DNA from: a virus
Length of the DNA: 63,719 bases
Strand: one strand, 5' to 3'
IMG/VR virus record: IMGVR_UViG_3300038441_001768
Span: 1 to 63,719 of that record
Shown: one piece after another, positions 8,370-17,765 of the stretch
Position numbering within the stretch: the stretch's first letter is position 1
Layout of the letters: each line of letters starts with the position of its first letter
The notes under the pieces: generated by a model
The model's input: only the letters and a program-made list of their open reading frames with translations
What the model was told of the DNA's origin: nothing
Database searches by the model: none
Program-made: the position numbers and the translations under genes

Positions 8370-8823
8370 GCGACGCACGCGGCTGGTCGTGGACATCGTC
8401 TGGAACGGGCCGGACGCGCCCCGGCCGGACGAGCACTACTACAGCGACGACGAGCTGGCCCGGGTGTCCACGGACTGGATCGTGGGCGCGGTCGAGGACC
8501 ACGACGACTGCCCCCGCGTCACCGTGACCGAGGTGGGCGGAGCGTCGGCGGACCGGGGCCGGGACAGCGGTGAGGCGCTGACGTCCGTGCGCACCGTGCT
8601 GAGCCGGGCCGAGACGGCGCTGGGGGAGCTGGGGCCCGAGGGCACCCGGACGGAGTTCCCGCCGAGGACAGGCGACCAGGCGCAGGACAACTACCCCCTG
8701 CGCAAGGCGGGGAGGTTCGAGGACCCCGACGCCCCGTCCATGCGGCAGGCCCTGCGGGCCGTCGTCGCACTGCTGGACCCTTGGCGGAAGACCGGCCGGA
8801 CCAAGCGCTCCACCTGTCACTGA
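8362..8823 (+). CDS. Hypothetical acidic early protein
   Basis: A 153-residue protein, ATG 8362, overlapping the preceding gene by 8 bp and preceded by GGAGGGAGTGGGGA. It is acidic in the first 60 residues (VVDIVWNGPDAP, YYSDDELARV) with a helical region later. Last gene of the P1 operon; a strong hairpin follows 15 bp downstream. No family recognised. Confidence 0.65.
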   Translation: MAERRTRLVVDIVWNGPDAPRPDEHYYSDDELARVSTDWIVGAVEDHDDCPRVTVTEVGGASADRGRDSGEALTSVRTVLSRAETALGELGPEGTRTEFPPRTGDQAQDNYPLRKAGRFEDPDAPSMRQALRAVVALLDPWRKTGRTKRSTCH

Positions 8824-8837
8824 CCGCCGCTCACCAC

Positions 8838-8877
8838 CGACGAAGCCCCGGAGCCCTCCCGGCCCGGGGCTTCGTCG
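8838..8877 (+). terminator. Terminator of early operon
   Basis: A perfect 14-bp stem, CGACGAAGCCCCGG (8838-8851) with CCGGGGCTTCGTCG (8864-8877), and a 12-nt loop. Almost the same stem closes operons near 22904, 25789 and 60001. Confidence 0.85.
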
Positions 8878-8949
8878 CGTCTCCGGAACGATCATGGCCC
8901 TTCGCCGTCTTAACATCGCCGCGTCCGCCGACCGGGTGAAGGGGTAGCG

Positions 8950-9777
8950 ATGACCACGACCGTCGGGACCGAGCGGGTCCCCCTGGAAGACCTCACACCG
9001 TTCCCTGGCAACGCCCGGCGCGGCGACGTGGACGCGATCCTCGAATCGCTGCGCGCGAACGGGCAGTACAAGCCGCTCACCGTTCGCCGGCACGGCGAGA
9101 CGCTGACGATCCTCGCCGGGAACCACACGTATCTGGCGCTGCTGCGGCACGAGGAGTCCGACCGCGAGGACTGCCGGGACTGGGAGCTGGCCAACGACCG
9201 CCCGTGCCAACTCTGCGTCAACGTGGAGGCGGACGACCCGACAGCCCTCTCCCACCTCATCGAATGCGACGACGCCACCGCCACGCGCATCAACCTGGTG
9301 GACAACAAGGCGGCCGACGACGGTTCCTACGACGACGAGGCGCTGGCCGCGCTGCTCGCCTCGCTGGACGGCGGCCCGGTCGGCACCGGCTACACCGACG
9401 AGGAAGCCGACTCACTGCTGGCGAGGTACGAGGAGGAAGAGGTCGTCGAGTACACCCGCCCGGCAGTCGCCGAGTACAACGACGACCCCGAGGAGCGGAA
9501 GGCCCGGGTGGACCGCCTCGGTGGCGAGAACAGCCAGCCGTACGAGTCGCGCGGTGTGCGGGACATCTTCCTCGCCATGCCCAACGCCGAGGCCGACGAG
9601 CTGGGCCGCTGCATCATGGCGCTGCGCGAGCACTTCGGCGCGATGACGCAGAGCGAGGTCGTGCTGCGGGCGGCCCGGGTGGCCGTCGCGGTCATGGACG
9701 GCGCGGACGCGGGACTGACCCTCGCGGACTGCCTGAGCCGGGGGGAAGCCGTCTACAACCCCGGGGCCGAGGAGTGA
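8950..9777 (+). CDS. ParB/sulfiredoxin-fold protein, first gene of hypermodification operon
   Basis: A 275-residue protein with an N-terminal ParB/Srx-like domain: LEDLTPFPGNARRGDVDAI near residue 12, then a GQYKPLTVRR strand and ILAGNHTYLAL (residues 55-65), the usual G-x-H/R catalytic or nucleotide-binding stretch. The rest is acidic, ending in a helical region. ParB-fold proteins recur in predicted phage DNA-modification loci and may act as CTP/ATP-dependent switches or nucleases; which applies here is not known. Starts after a promoter-like gap and overlaps the next gene by 4 bp. Confidence 0.8.
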   Translation: MTTTVGTERVPLEDLTPFPGNARRGDVDAILESLRANGQYKPLTVRRHGETLTILAGNHTYLALLRHEESDREDCRDWELANDRPCQLCVNVEADDPTALSHLIECDDATATRINLVDNKAADDGSYDDEALAALLASLDGGPVGTGYTDEEADSLLARYEEEEVVEYTRPAVAEYNDDPEERKARVDRLGGENSQPYESRGVRDIFLAMPNAEADELGRCIMALREHFGAMTQSEVVLRAARVAVAVMDGADAGLTLADCLSRGEAVYNPGAEE

Positions 9778-10856
9778 GCGACACACTGACGGCCGGTCTC
9801 GACTTCCGGCTACCGCAGTACCGGCGGGAGGTGTTCCTGCGGTTCTACGAGTGGTCGGTGCGTCACCGCTCGTTCCCTGGGGGAGTGCACTACGCGCTGC
9901 CGCACCTTGCCGACGCACTCGACTGGGACACCGAGCAACGATTCTGGGCGGCGTTCCTCAACGCCAACACGCAGAACCCTGTCACCACGCTGCTGCTCAT
10001 GCAGGCCGCATCGCGCCCCGGCGACGCGGACGGGGCCGTGGAGTTCTGGCGGGGGCACTACCGCGAGCTGGAGTGGGACACCGACCGCCGGTACCACAAG
10101 GCCCGGTTCGCGGACGCGGTGGACGGGTATCGGCGGCTGACCGGCCCGGGGCCGGACGCACAGGCCCGGTACTTCCGGCTGCCGCACGAGTGGGGCGCGT
10201 GGTGGGACGCCGCCGCCGCGATACCGACCATGGGCCGGCTGTCCACCTGGAGCTACCTGGAATACCTGCGCATCCTGGAGTGCGGAGCCCCGGACGCTGA
10301 CACGCTGCTGCTCACGGACATCCCCGGCTCCCGCAGCCACCGCAACGGCCTCGCCCTCGTCGCCGGCCGGGACGAGTGGATCGCTGACAAGCAGCTCGGG
10401 GACCCCGCGTTCGGCTACACCCCGGACGTGCTCAGCGAACTGGCGTCCGTCGGCTACGGTTTGCTGGCCGAGGCGCGACGCCGGGTCCCAGGGGACCGCA
10501 CGGTCGGCTATCTGTCGCTGGAGTCGGCACTGTGCACGTACAAGAGCTGGCACAAACCGAACCGTCGCTACCCCGGCGTCTACAACGACATGCTGCATGA
10601 CCGGCTGGTGCGTGCGGAGAACCGGTTCGGCCGGCGGTTCGGCGTCATCTGGGACGCCCGCCGAGAGGCGCTGCCCGCCCGGCTGCGGCTGGAGGACAAC
10701 CCCGGGGACCCCGGCTGCGTGCCGGTCAAACAGAACTGGTACCGGACCACCGGTCAGGTCATCGGCATGGCGGACGACTGGCCTTGCTTCACCAACGGTT
10801 TCGACCGGTTGGTACGGGACGGGCTGCTCGGCCAGAGGGAGCGTGCGTGGATCTGA
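9774..10856 (+). CDS. aGPT-Pplase-like enzyme (amino acid/amine:hydroxymethyl-base transferase)
   Basis: A 360-residue protein, GTG start overlapping the ParB-like gene. Signature segments of the alpha-glutamyl/putrescinyl thymine pyrophosphorylase family are clear: FYEWSVRHRSFPGG near residue 23, FLNANTQNPVTTLLL near 60, LESALCTYKSWHKPNRRYPG near 250, and a C-terminal VKQNWYRTTGQ. In phages such as SP10, phiW-14, ViI and M6 this family attaches an amino acid or polyamine to an activated (pyrophosphorylated or phosphorylated) 5-hydroxymethyl base in DNA. Here it should act after the kinase and before the PLP enzyme. The acceptor base (U or C) cannot be read from sequence. Confidence 0.82.
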   Translation: MSDTLTAGLDFRLPQYRREVFLRFYEWSVRHRSFPGGVHYALPHLADALDWDTEQRFWAAFLNANTQNPVTTLLLMQAASRPGDADGAVEFWRGHYRELEWDTDRRYHKARFADAVDGYRRLTGPGPDAQARYFRLPHEWGAWWDAAAAIPTMGRLSTWSYLEYLRILECGAPDADTLLLTDIPGSRSHRNGLALVAGRDEWIADKQLGDPAFGYTPDVLSELASVGYGLLAEARRRVPGDRTVGYLSLESALCTYKSWHKPNRRYPGVYNDMLHDRLVRAENRFGRRFGVIWDARREALPARLRLEDNPGDPGCVPVKQNWYRTTGQVIGMADDWPCFTNGFDRLVRDGLLGQRERAWI

Positions 10857-11716
10857 ACTCCTGGCTCAGCCCGGTGGAGAACCGGGGCGGCCGTCTCTAC
10901 AAGCGGGAAGACCTCGCCGCGCTGCCTGTCGGCGTCAACGGCTCCAAGCTGCGCGCCTGCGAGCACCTGATCGGCCGGGCCGCCCGCGCCGGCGCCAAGC
11001 GGGTCATCTCCGCCGCCTCGGTGCTCTCCCCGCAGAGCGCCATGGCCGCCGTCCTCGCACGGCGCCACGGCCTCGGCTGCACGGTCGTCGTCGGCGGCAC
11101 CAAACCCACCACAGCCATCCGGCACCCGTCCATCCGCATGGCCGTGGACCACGGGGCGGGCCTGGAGTTCGCGGCCGTCGACTACAACCCGGCGCTTCAG
11201 TCCTACGCGCGCAGGCTCGCCGCCACCGACCCCGCCGCGTACTGGCTCCAGTACGGCATCACCACCCCACCCGCCGCCACCCGCGAGGAGCTGCTGGACT
11301 TCCACGCGGTCGCCGCCCGGCAGACGGAGAACCTGCCGGACGGGGTGGGGACGCTGGTGGTGCCGTTCGGGTCCGGCAACACGGCGGCCGGTGTGCTCAT
11401 GGGCTTGGCCCAGCGATCGTCGGCCGACCGCCCCCGAAAGACGGTGCTGGTGGGCATCGGCCCGGACCGGAGGGCCTGGCTGGCAGACCGGTTCGCCGCC
11501 ATGGGTCTGGAACTCCCGGCGTACGAGCACCTGGACCTGCACGGCTCCGGATACGCCTCCTACGGCGACAAGATGCCCGGCACCGCCGACGGCATCCGCC
11601 TGCACCCCACCTACGAGGGCAAGGTGGTGCGCTACCTGAACGAGAAGCGACCCGACTGGTGGACCCGCCGGGACGGCACGACGTGCCTGTGGATCGTGGG
11701 AGGACCCATCTCGTGA
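10847..11716 (+). CDS. PLP-dependent enzyme, ACC deaminase/fold-type II family, DNA-modification associated
   Basis: A 289-residue protein, GTG 10847, overlapping the transferase by 10 bp. The PLP lysine lies in GVNGSKLRACEHL near residue 27; the phosphate-binding loop is VPFGSGNTAAGVLMG near 170; YGDKMPG near 230 closes the active site. This fold-type II family includes 1-aminocyclopropane-1-carboxylate deaminase and D-cysteine desulfhydrase. In hypermodification loci such enzymes are proposed to remodel the amino-acid adduct on the base (decarboxylation, elimination or isomerisation). Specificity is inference from context. Confidence 0.82.
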   Translation: MDLNSWLSPVENRGGRLYKREDLAALPVGVNGSKLRACEHLIGRAARAGAKRVISAASVLSPQSAMAAVLARRHGLGCTVVVGGTKPTTAIRHPSIRMAVDHGAGLEFAAVDYNPALQSYARRLAATDPAAYWLQYGITTPPAATREELLDFHAVAARQTENLPDGVGTLVVPFGSGNTAAGVLMGLAQRSSADRPRKTVLVGIGPDRRAWLADRFAAMGLELPAYEHLDLHGSGYASYGDKMPGTADGIRLHPTYEGKVVRYLNEKRPDWWTRRDGTTCLWIVGGPIS

Positions 11717-12288
11717 TACGTGGCCTGCTGTACGTCATCGGCCCGCCGGGGGTGGGCAAGTCCACGCTTGTCCGGGAGCTGCGCACCGGCTGGGACACAG
11801 AGGTGGACCGGCACCACGCCGTCCCCCACACCCGTCTCAACCACCCCGCCACCGGCCGCACCGCCGGACTGGAACTCGGGGTGCCCCGCGAGGACTTCCC
11901 CGGCACCGACGCCCTGGCCATGGACATAGGGCCCCGGGCGCTCCAGTTTCTGTCGGCCAGCTACACGCCCTTCGCCGTGGGGGAGGGCGCGCGGCTGGCC
12001 ACCCGGCCTTTCCTCGGCGGACTGGCGCAGCAGGGCGTGGCGGTCACGGTGGTGGAGCTGATGGCGTCACCGGCGCTGCTGGATCAGCGGTGGCGCGAGC
12101 GCGGGGCGCGACAGAACCCGTCCTGGCGCAAGGGTGCGGCCACCCGGGCGTCCCGCCTGGCCGACTGGGCCGCCGGTGCGCCGGGCGTCCGGCTGCGGTG
12201 CATCGACGTGGAGCAGTACAGCCCGGCGGAGATGGCGGCCGAGGTGCGCGACGTCTTCCCGCCGATAACCCCGGAGGTGAACCGTTGA
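11713..12288 (+). CDS. P-loop kinase, probable hydroxymethyl-base DNA kinase
   Basis: A 191-residue protein, GTG 11713, 4-bp overlap on both sides. Walker A GPPGVGKST near residue 10, and a basic helix region later (QRWRERGARQNPSWRKG near 130) like the lid of small nucleoside or base kinases. By analogy with the 5-hydroxymethyl-uracil DNA kinases of ViI and M6, it would phosphorylate the hydroxymethyl group made by the downstream dioxygenase so that the transferase can displace it. The kinase fold is visible; the substrate is inferred. Confidence 0.78.
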   Translation: MIRGLLYVIGPPGVGKSTLVRELRTGWDTEVDRHHAVPHTRLNHPATGRTAGLELGVPREDFPGTDALAMDIGPRALQFLSASYTPFAVGEGARLATRPFLGGLAQQGVAVTVVELMASPALLDQRWRERGARQNPSWRKGAATRASRLADWAAGAPGVRLRCIDVEQYSPAEMAAEVRDVFPPITPEVNR

Positions 12289-13187
12289 TCTCTATTCGTC
12301 TGCGCTCCCGGATTGGCAAGCAGGAGCTTGAGGAAAAAGCTGGCAAGGTACTCGGGGACGACGCCTACAACGTGAAGCTGACAGGGCCAACCCGGGTGTT
12401 CCTGCCCAACGGGCAACCGCTGTGCGTCTACCTACCCGGCGCGATGAAGGACGTCGTCACCGAGGAGCAGTACGCGATCCTGCACAGCCTGCGACGGACC
12501 ACAACAGGGAACCGGGGCCCCGCCTCGGGCTCCAAGGCCGTTCGTGCGGGCGCGCAGAAACGGCAGTACTTCAAGGCGGTCAGCTCCAGCATCCTCGGGG
12601 CGTTCGACCCCGGGGGCACCTTCAGGTTCTGCCGCCTGACGGCCTGGACCGGCAAGAACCTCCCGGAGTGGGAGGCGCTGCACCCGGCGTTGCAAGCCGT
12701 AGCCGGGGCGATGCAGGAACACGTCCCCGAGCGCTACGCGGCGCAGATGGAGGAGATCGAGCGGACGCACCCGGACTGGGTGGTGCCCGGTACCCCGTTC
12801 ACGACGGTCACCGTCAACAACACCTACCCAACCGGTGTGCACACCGACAAGGGCGACCTGGACAAGGGGTTCAGCACGATCTTCGCGCTCCGTCGGGGCA
12901 CGTACACCGGAGGGACGTTCGTGTTCCCGGAGTTCCGGGTGGGCGTGGACCTTCAGGACGGCGACCTGATCCTGATGGACGCCCATCAGTGGCACGGCAA
13001 CACGGCCATCGTCTGCGCCTGCGGTGAACGACGGACGGCCTACTGCGAGGACTGCGGGGCGGAACGCATCTCGGTCGTCTCGTACATGCGCACCGCGATG
13101 ACCCGGTGCGGTAGCGAGGCCGAGGAGATCGACCGGGCCCGGGAGTACCGCGAGCGCACCAAGGGCGTCCTGCGCGAGACCCGTTAA
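12285..13187 (+). CDS. TET/JBP-type 2-oxoglutarate/Fe(II) dioxygenase
   Basis: A 300-residue protein from TTG 12285, which overlaps the kinase stop and follows GGAGGTGA. Iron ligands H186-T-D188 (PTGVHTDKGD) and distal H237 (HQWHGNT), with an ERISVVSYMR segment near 270 for 2-oxoglutarate binding. Upstream KGFSTIFALRRGTYTGGTFVFPEF matches the TET/JBP core. A cysteine cluster (CACG...CEDC) is inserted between the distal His and the Arg and may bind zinc. Expected reaction: hydroxylation of the 5-methyl group of thymine or 5-methylcytosine in DNA. No cytosine-C5 methyltransferase is visible in the window, which leaves thymine or host-methylated cytosine as substrate. Confidence 0.85.
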   Translation: MISIRLRSRIGKQELEEKAGKVLGDDAYNVKLTGPTRVFLPNGQPLCVYLPGAMKDVVTEEQYAILHSLRRTTTGNRGPASGSKAVRAGAQKRQYFKAVSSSILGAFDPGGTFRFCRLTAWTGKNLPEWEALHPALQAVAGAMQEHVPERYAAQMEEIERTHPDWVVPGTPFTTVTVNNTYPTGVHTDKGDLDKGFSTIFALRRGTYTGGTFVFPEFRVGVDLQDGDLILMDAHQWHGNTAIVCACGERRTAYCEDCGAERISVVSYMRTAMTRCGSEAEEIDRAREYRERTKGVLRETR

Positions 13188-13208
13188 TCATTAGGGAGGC
13201 TAAGGACT

Positions 13209-13841
13209 ATGGCGAAGGGTGACCCGCCCAGCCACCAGCCGAGCCACCGGGCGATGGTGGCGCAGCGGCGCGCACGGGCCATCGAGTTGAAGAACCGGGG
13301 CCTGTCCTGGCAGCAGGTTGCCGAGCAGATGTCCCCGCACTACCTGGACGCCGACGGCCAGCCGTCGGCCGCCGCCGCCTGCGTGGACGTCTCCCGCGCG
13401 CTGAAGCAGGCGAACAAAGAGCTGGCGATGGGGCTGGAGGAGTACCGCGAGGCGGCGCGGATGCGGCTGGACGGCCTGCGCCGCCAGGTCCACGCGGTCC
13501 TCGCCCGGCCGCACTACGTGCTGCACGCGGGGCAGATCGTCCGCGACGAGGACGGCCAGCCGCTGCGCGACAGCGCCCCCGTCCTCGCGGCCGTGGACCG
13601 GCTCATGCGCATCGAGGAGCGACAGGCGAAGATCGACGGCACGGACGCCTCCGAGAAGCTGACCATCGCGCTGGACCGCCGGGTGGACGAGGAGACCACG
13701 GTCGTGGTGGAGGCCATCCTGGCCGGCGCCAACGCCGTGGAGCTGGAGCCGGCGCAGCGGCAGCGGATGCTGGAGGCGGCCGGCGCGCACCTGCGCGTGG
13801 TGGAGGGCGAGGTCGTCGGCGAGAGCGAGGACCCCGGCTGA
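13209..13841 (+). CDS. Probable small terminase subunit
   Basis: A 210-residue protein, ATG 13209 after GGGAGG. An N-terminal HTH (RAIELKNRGLSWQQVAEQM near 25) is followed by a helical region with IEERQAKIDG near 140, the layout seen in actinophage small terminases, which bind pac/cos DNA and hand it to TerL. It sits between the modification operon and the packaging region. HTH proteins of other kinds remain possible. Confidence 0.65.
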   Translation: MAKGDPPSHQPSHRAMVAQRRARAIELKNRGLSWQQVAEQMSPHYLDADGQPSAAAACVDVSRALKQANKELAMGLEEYREAARMRLDGLRRQVHAVLARPHYVLHAGQIVRDEDGQPLRDSAPVLAAVDRLMRIEERQAKIDGTDASEKLTIALDRRVDEETTVVVEAILAGANAVELEPAQRQRMLEAAGAHLRVVEGEVVGESEDPG

Positions 13842-13906
13842 CCAGCGCCGTAGGCGAGCGGGGCAACCCGTGGCATCATCCGGGGCCCGACAACCCAAGG
13901 AGCATC

Positions 13907-14152
13907 ATGGCCCTGCCCACCGACGGATACGCGCCCACGTCCATCGGCTACATGATCGGGACCGACAACAACCTGACCGTGACGGTGTCCGTCAGCGCGA
14001 ACACCGCGTCCCAGCGCGAGGCGGCGGAGCAGTTCCTGCCGTACCTGGAGACCGCGCTGACCGAACTCCGCGACAACTACCAGAGCGGCACGCAGCAGAC
14101 GGTGCTCTACATCGAGCGCACGCACAGCGGCAGCCTGGTCGACGGCATCTGA
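13907..14152 (+). CDS. Hypothetical small protein
   Basis: An 81-residue protein, ATG 13907 after AAGGAG. Reads as beta-strand, beta-strand, long helix, strand (NNLTVTVSVSAN; AAEQFLPYLETALTELRDNY; TVLYIERTH), so a small alpha/beta fold. Flanked by noncoding sequence with its own promoter-like bases upstream. Function unknown. Confidence 0.65.
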   Translation: MALPTDGYAPTSIGYMIGTDNNLTVTVSVSANTASQREAAEQFLPYLETALTELRDNYQSGTQQTVLYIERTHSGSLVDGI

Positions 14153-14226
14153 CTCGGGTTCGGGAGTAGCCCGCCGCCCTCGTGGGTACGACACAGCAGA
14201 CGGCGGTCTGACGCCGCCTCAGCTCT

Positions 14227-14257
14227 GGAACCGCCCGGCGCCGCACCGGGCGGTTCC
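14227..14257 (+). terminator. Hairpin terminator
   Basis: A perfect 12-bp stem GGAACCGCCCGG / CCGGGCGGTTCC with a 7-nt loop, between the 81-residue gene and the epimerase gene. No clear T tract follows (CGCGTTTTCC). Confidence 0.8.
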
Positions 14258-14340
14258 CGCGTTTTCCAGGCCGTTCGGCGATTCCCCGGTCCGTGGCTAC
14301 CCTGCCGCCACGATCAAAGACCACGGAACAAGGGGTGTCC

Positions 14341-15420
14341 ATGCGCGTCCTGCTCACCGGGGCGGCCGGGTTCGTCGGCTCGCACGTCCTGCGTCACCTG
14401 CTCGCCCGCACGGACTGGGAGATCGTCTGCCCGGTGTCCTTCCGGCACAAGGGGCTGCCCGCCCGTGTCGCCTCCGCCGTGTGCGACACCGACTGGGGCA
14501 AGCGCGTGGACATCGTCCACTGGGACATGCGCGCCCCGGCGGACCCGCTGACCCTGCACATGTTCGGGGACTGCGACGTCATCATGAACGTCGCCAGCGA
14601 GTCGCACGTGGACCGGTCCATCGCCCACCCCGTCGACTTCGTGCAGAACAACGTCGCCCTGATGCTCCACGTGCTGGAGGTCGCGCGGGAGATCCGGCCG
14701 CGCCTGTTCCTCCAGATGTCCACCGACGAGGTGTACGGTCCGGCGTACGGCGACCACCGGCACACCGAGTGGGAGACGGCCGTGCCGTCCAACCCGTATT
14801 CCGCGAGCAAGGCGGCGCAGGAGTCCATCGCCGTCAGCTACTGGCGGACCTATGACGTGCCCCTCGTCCTCACCAACACGATGAACATCATCGGCGAGAC
14901 GCAGGACCCCGAGAAGTTCCTCCCGATGGTCGTCCGGGGCCTGCGGGACGGCTTGCCGATCACCGTGCACACCGCGCTCGACGGCACGCCCGGTTCACGG
15001 TTCTACCTGCACGCGCGCAACCTCGCCGACGCGTGGCTGTACCTGACGCGCCGGTACACCGAGGCCGAACCGGAGGTGTGGACGCTGGGCGGCGACATGA
15101 TCCGCATCGCCATGGGCCCGGCGCGCTACGGCGACGGGGTCACGCGGCCCGAGCGGTTCCACATCGTCGGCGAGCGCGAGGTGGACAACGTCGAACTGGT
15201 GCGGATGGTCGGGGAGGTCATGGGGCTGTCCGACGACTACGTCCGGGCCCTGGTGCAGCCGGTGTCCTTCCACGCCTCGCGGCCGGGGCACGACCTGCGG
15301 TACGCCCTGGACGGCTCGCGGATGGCGGCCTTCGGCTGGACGCCTCCGGTGTCCCTGGAGAAGTCGCTGGAGACCACCGTGCGCTGGTCGCTGGACAACC
15401 CCGAGTGGCTGGCCCTGTGA
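14341..15420 (+). CDS. NAD-dependent epimerase/dehydratase (extended SDR)
   Basis: A 359-residue Rossmann protein; ATG 14341 chosen because the NAD motif follows at once (TGAAGFVGSHV, residues 6-16). STDEVYG near 130 and the catalytic Y-x-x-x-K in NPYSASK near 157 are typical of nucleotide-sugar 4,6-dehydratases such as RmlB. The likely substrate is an NDP-sugar. A downstream glycosyltransferase (51955) could use the product, for example to decorate virions or modified DNA; that link is inference. Preceded by GGCGATTC-N-TACCCT, a promoter-like motif also seen before the portal and capsid genes. Confidence 0.85.
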   Translation: MRVLLTGAAGFVGSHVLRHLLARTDWEIVCPVSFRHKGLPARVASAVCDTDWGKRVDIVHWDMRAPADPLTLHMFGDCDVIMNVASESHVDRSIAHPVDFVQNNVALMLHVLEVAREIRPRLFLQMSTDEVYGPAYGDHRHTEWETAVPSNPYSASKAAQESIAVSYWRTYDVPLVLTNTMNIIGETQDPEKFLPMVVRGLRDGLPITVHTALDGTPGSRFYLHARNLADAWLYLTRRYTEAEPEVWTLGGDMIRIAMGPARYGDGVTRPERFHIVGEREVDNVELVRMVGEVMGLSDDYVRALVQPVSFHASRPGHDLRYALDGSRMAAFGWTPPVSLEKSLETTVRWSLDNPEWLAL

Positions 15421-15462
15421 TGGTTTAGCAAAACCATGGAACGGGGATTTAACTAAATGAGT
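15420..15462. promoter_or_regulatory. Two diverged operator-like dyads / promoter
   Basis: A perfect inverted repeat ATGGTTT-AGCA-AAACCAT (15420-15437) has the same 18-bp length and outer bases as the early-promoter dyad. Ten bases on, GGGATTTAACTAAATGAG resembles the -10 dyad. TTTAGC and TTTAAC are 18 bp apart, matching the early promoter spacing, but the -35 is poor. It precedes the triple-HTH gene. Confidence 0.55.
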
Positions 15463-15511
15463 GTCCCGGCCAGACCCGGCGGAACGACCCCGGGCCGTCG
15501 CCGGTCGACAA

Positions 15512-15544
15512 GGACCCCGGGCCAGTGGACGTGGCCCGGGGTCC
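15512..15544 (+). terminator. Leader hairpin before HTH gene (attenuator or terminator)
   Basis: A perfect 12-bp stem GGACCCCGGGCC / GGCCCGGGGTCC with a 9-nt loop, without a T tract. It lies between the promoter-like dyads and the HTH gene start at 15571, so it would be in that gene's leader. Confidence 0.6.
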
Positions 15545-15570
15545 AACCCAATCTACGAGAGGGGCGTCCC

Positions 15571-16389
15571 GTGGATGCAGCACTTCAGCCCATCGTCCTG
15601 ACGGAGCGCCAGCGCCGGCTGCTGTGGCTGCTGTCCGTCGGCCGCCCCCGCGAAGTAATCGCACGGGAGACGGGCGTCACGTCCGTCGGGGTCAAGAGTT
15701 CCTGCAATCGCATTTACCGTCAGCTCGGGGCGTCCACGGCCGCACAGGCCGTACGCAACGGTCTGCTGGCCGGGCACATCGGCCCGTACGAGGATTGCGG
15801 GACGCTCGCAGCCTACCGCCGCCACATCAAGCGGGACGAGGCGATCTGCGCGGCGTGCAAACGCGGCAACCGCGAGCGGGCCGAGACCGAGGCCGCGTTG
15901 CGCAACCGCCGGGTGACCCTGTCCGAGGCCGAGACACGGCTGTTGCGCGCGTTCGACGCCGGCCGCACGGTGGCGCAGATCTGCACCCGTTGGGGCGTCA
16001 GTCAGAAGGTCGTCAAGGAACTCACCGCGTCCGCCTATGCGGCCCTCGGGGTGAGCCACCTGCCTCAGACGGTGCGCCGTGAGGCCGCGCTGCGCGAGGC
16101 CGCCGCCCGGGGTCTGCTCCGCCTGCGGATGCCGGAACCCCGCGTCGTCCGAACCAACCCGGTCACCCTCACGGACACGCAGGTGAGAGTACTCGTAGCG
16201 CTAGAGGACGGGGCGTCCCTTTCCGAGGCGGCACGTGAGCTGAAGATGCATCCGGGGACCCTGTCCACGCGGCTGAGCGAGGCGTACCGGCGCCTGGACG
16301 TGGCGTGGATGGACAAGGCCGACCGCCGCCCCGCCGCCCTGCGCAAGGCTCGTGAGCACGGCCTGCTGCCCGAGCCGGCCACCACCTGA
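15571..16389 (+). CDS. DNA-binding regulator with three LuxR/sigma-region-4-like HTH units
   Basis: A 272-residue protein; GTG 15571 chosen because GAGAGGGG precedes it and the ATG at 15457 lies inside the promoter-like dyad. Three similar HTH units: LTERQRRLLWLLSVGRPREVIARETGV near 10, LSEAETRLLRAFDAGRTVAQICTRWGV near 115, LTDTQVRVLVALEDGASLSEAARELKM near 200. A CAAC knuckle with a further Cys near 70-95 suggests a zinc site between units 1 and 2. Likely a phage transcription regulator, possibly of late genes or of the repeated early dyads; the direct target is not shown. Confidence 0.75.
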   Translation: MDAALQPIVLTERQRRLLWLLSVGRPREVIARETGVTSVGVKSSCNRIYRQLGASTAAQAVRNGLLAGHIGPYEDCGTLAAYRRHIKRDEAICAACKRGNRERAETEAALRNRRVTLSEAETRLLRAFDAGRTVAQICTRWGVSQKVVKELTASAYAALGVSHLPQTVRREAALREAAARGLLRLRMPEPRVVRTNPVTLTDTQVRVLVALEDGASLSEAARELKMHPGTLSTRLSEAYRRLDVAWMDKADRRPAALRKAREHGLLPEPATT

Positions 16390-16409
16390 GCCGTTTGGCC
16401 GTTTCGTGA

Positions 16410-17662
<1,253 letters not shown>

Positions 17663-17689
17663 ACTCGCCGCCGTCTGCATTGCACCACC

Positions 17690-17726
17690 GAGGCCCGCAC
17701 CGACACCCCCGTCCGGTGCGGGCCTC
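17690..17726 (+). terminator. Hairpin terminator before terL
   Basis: A 13-bp stem GAGGCCCGCACCG / CGGTGCGGGCCTC with an 11-nt loop. A TAGACT -10-like hexamer lies at 17660-17665, so a short RNA of about 55 nt between the two cannot be excluded. Confidence 0.7.
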
Positions 17727-17765
17727 GTCGTGCTCCGGAAACCGCGCGCCGCCCGGCAGCCGACA

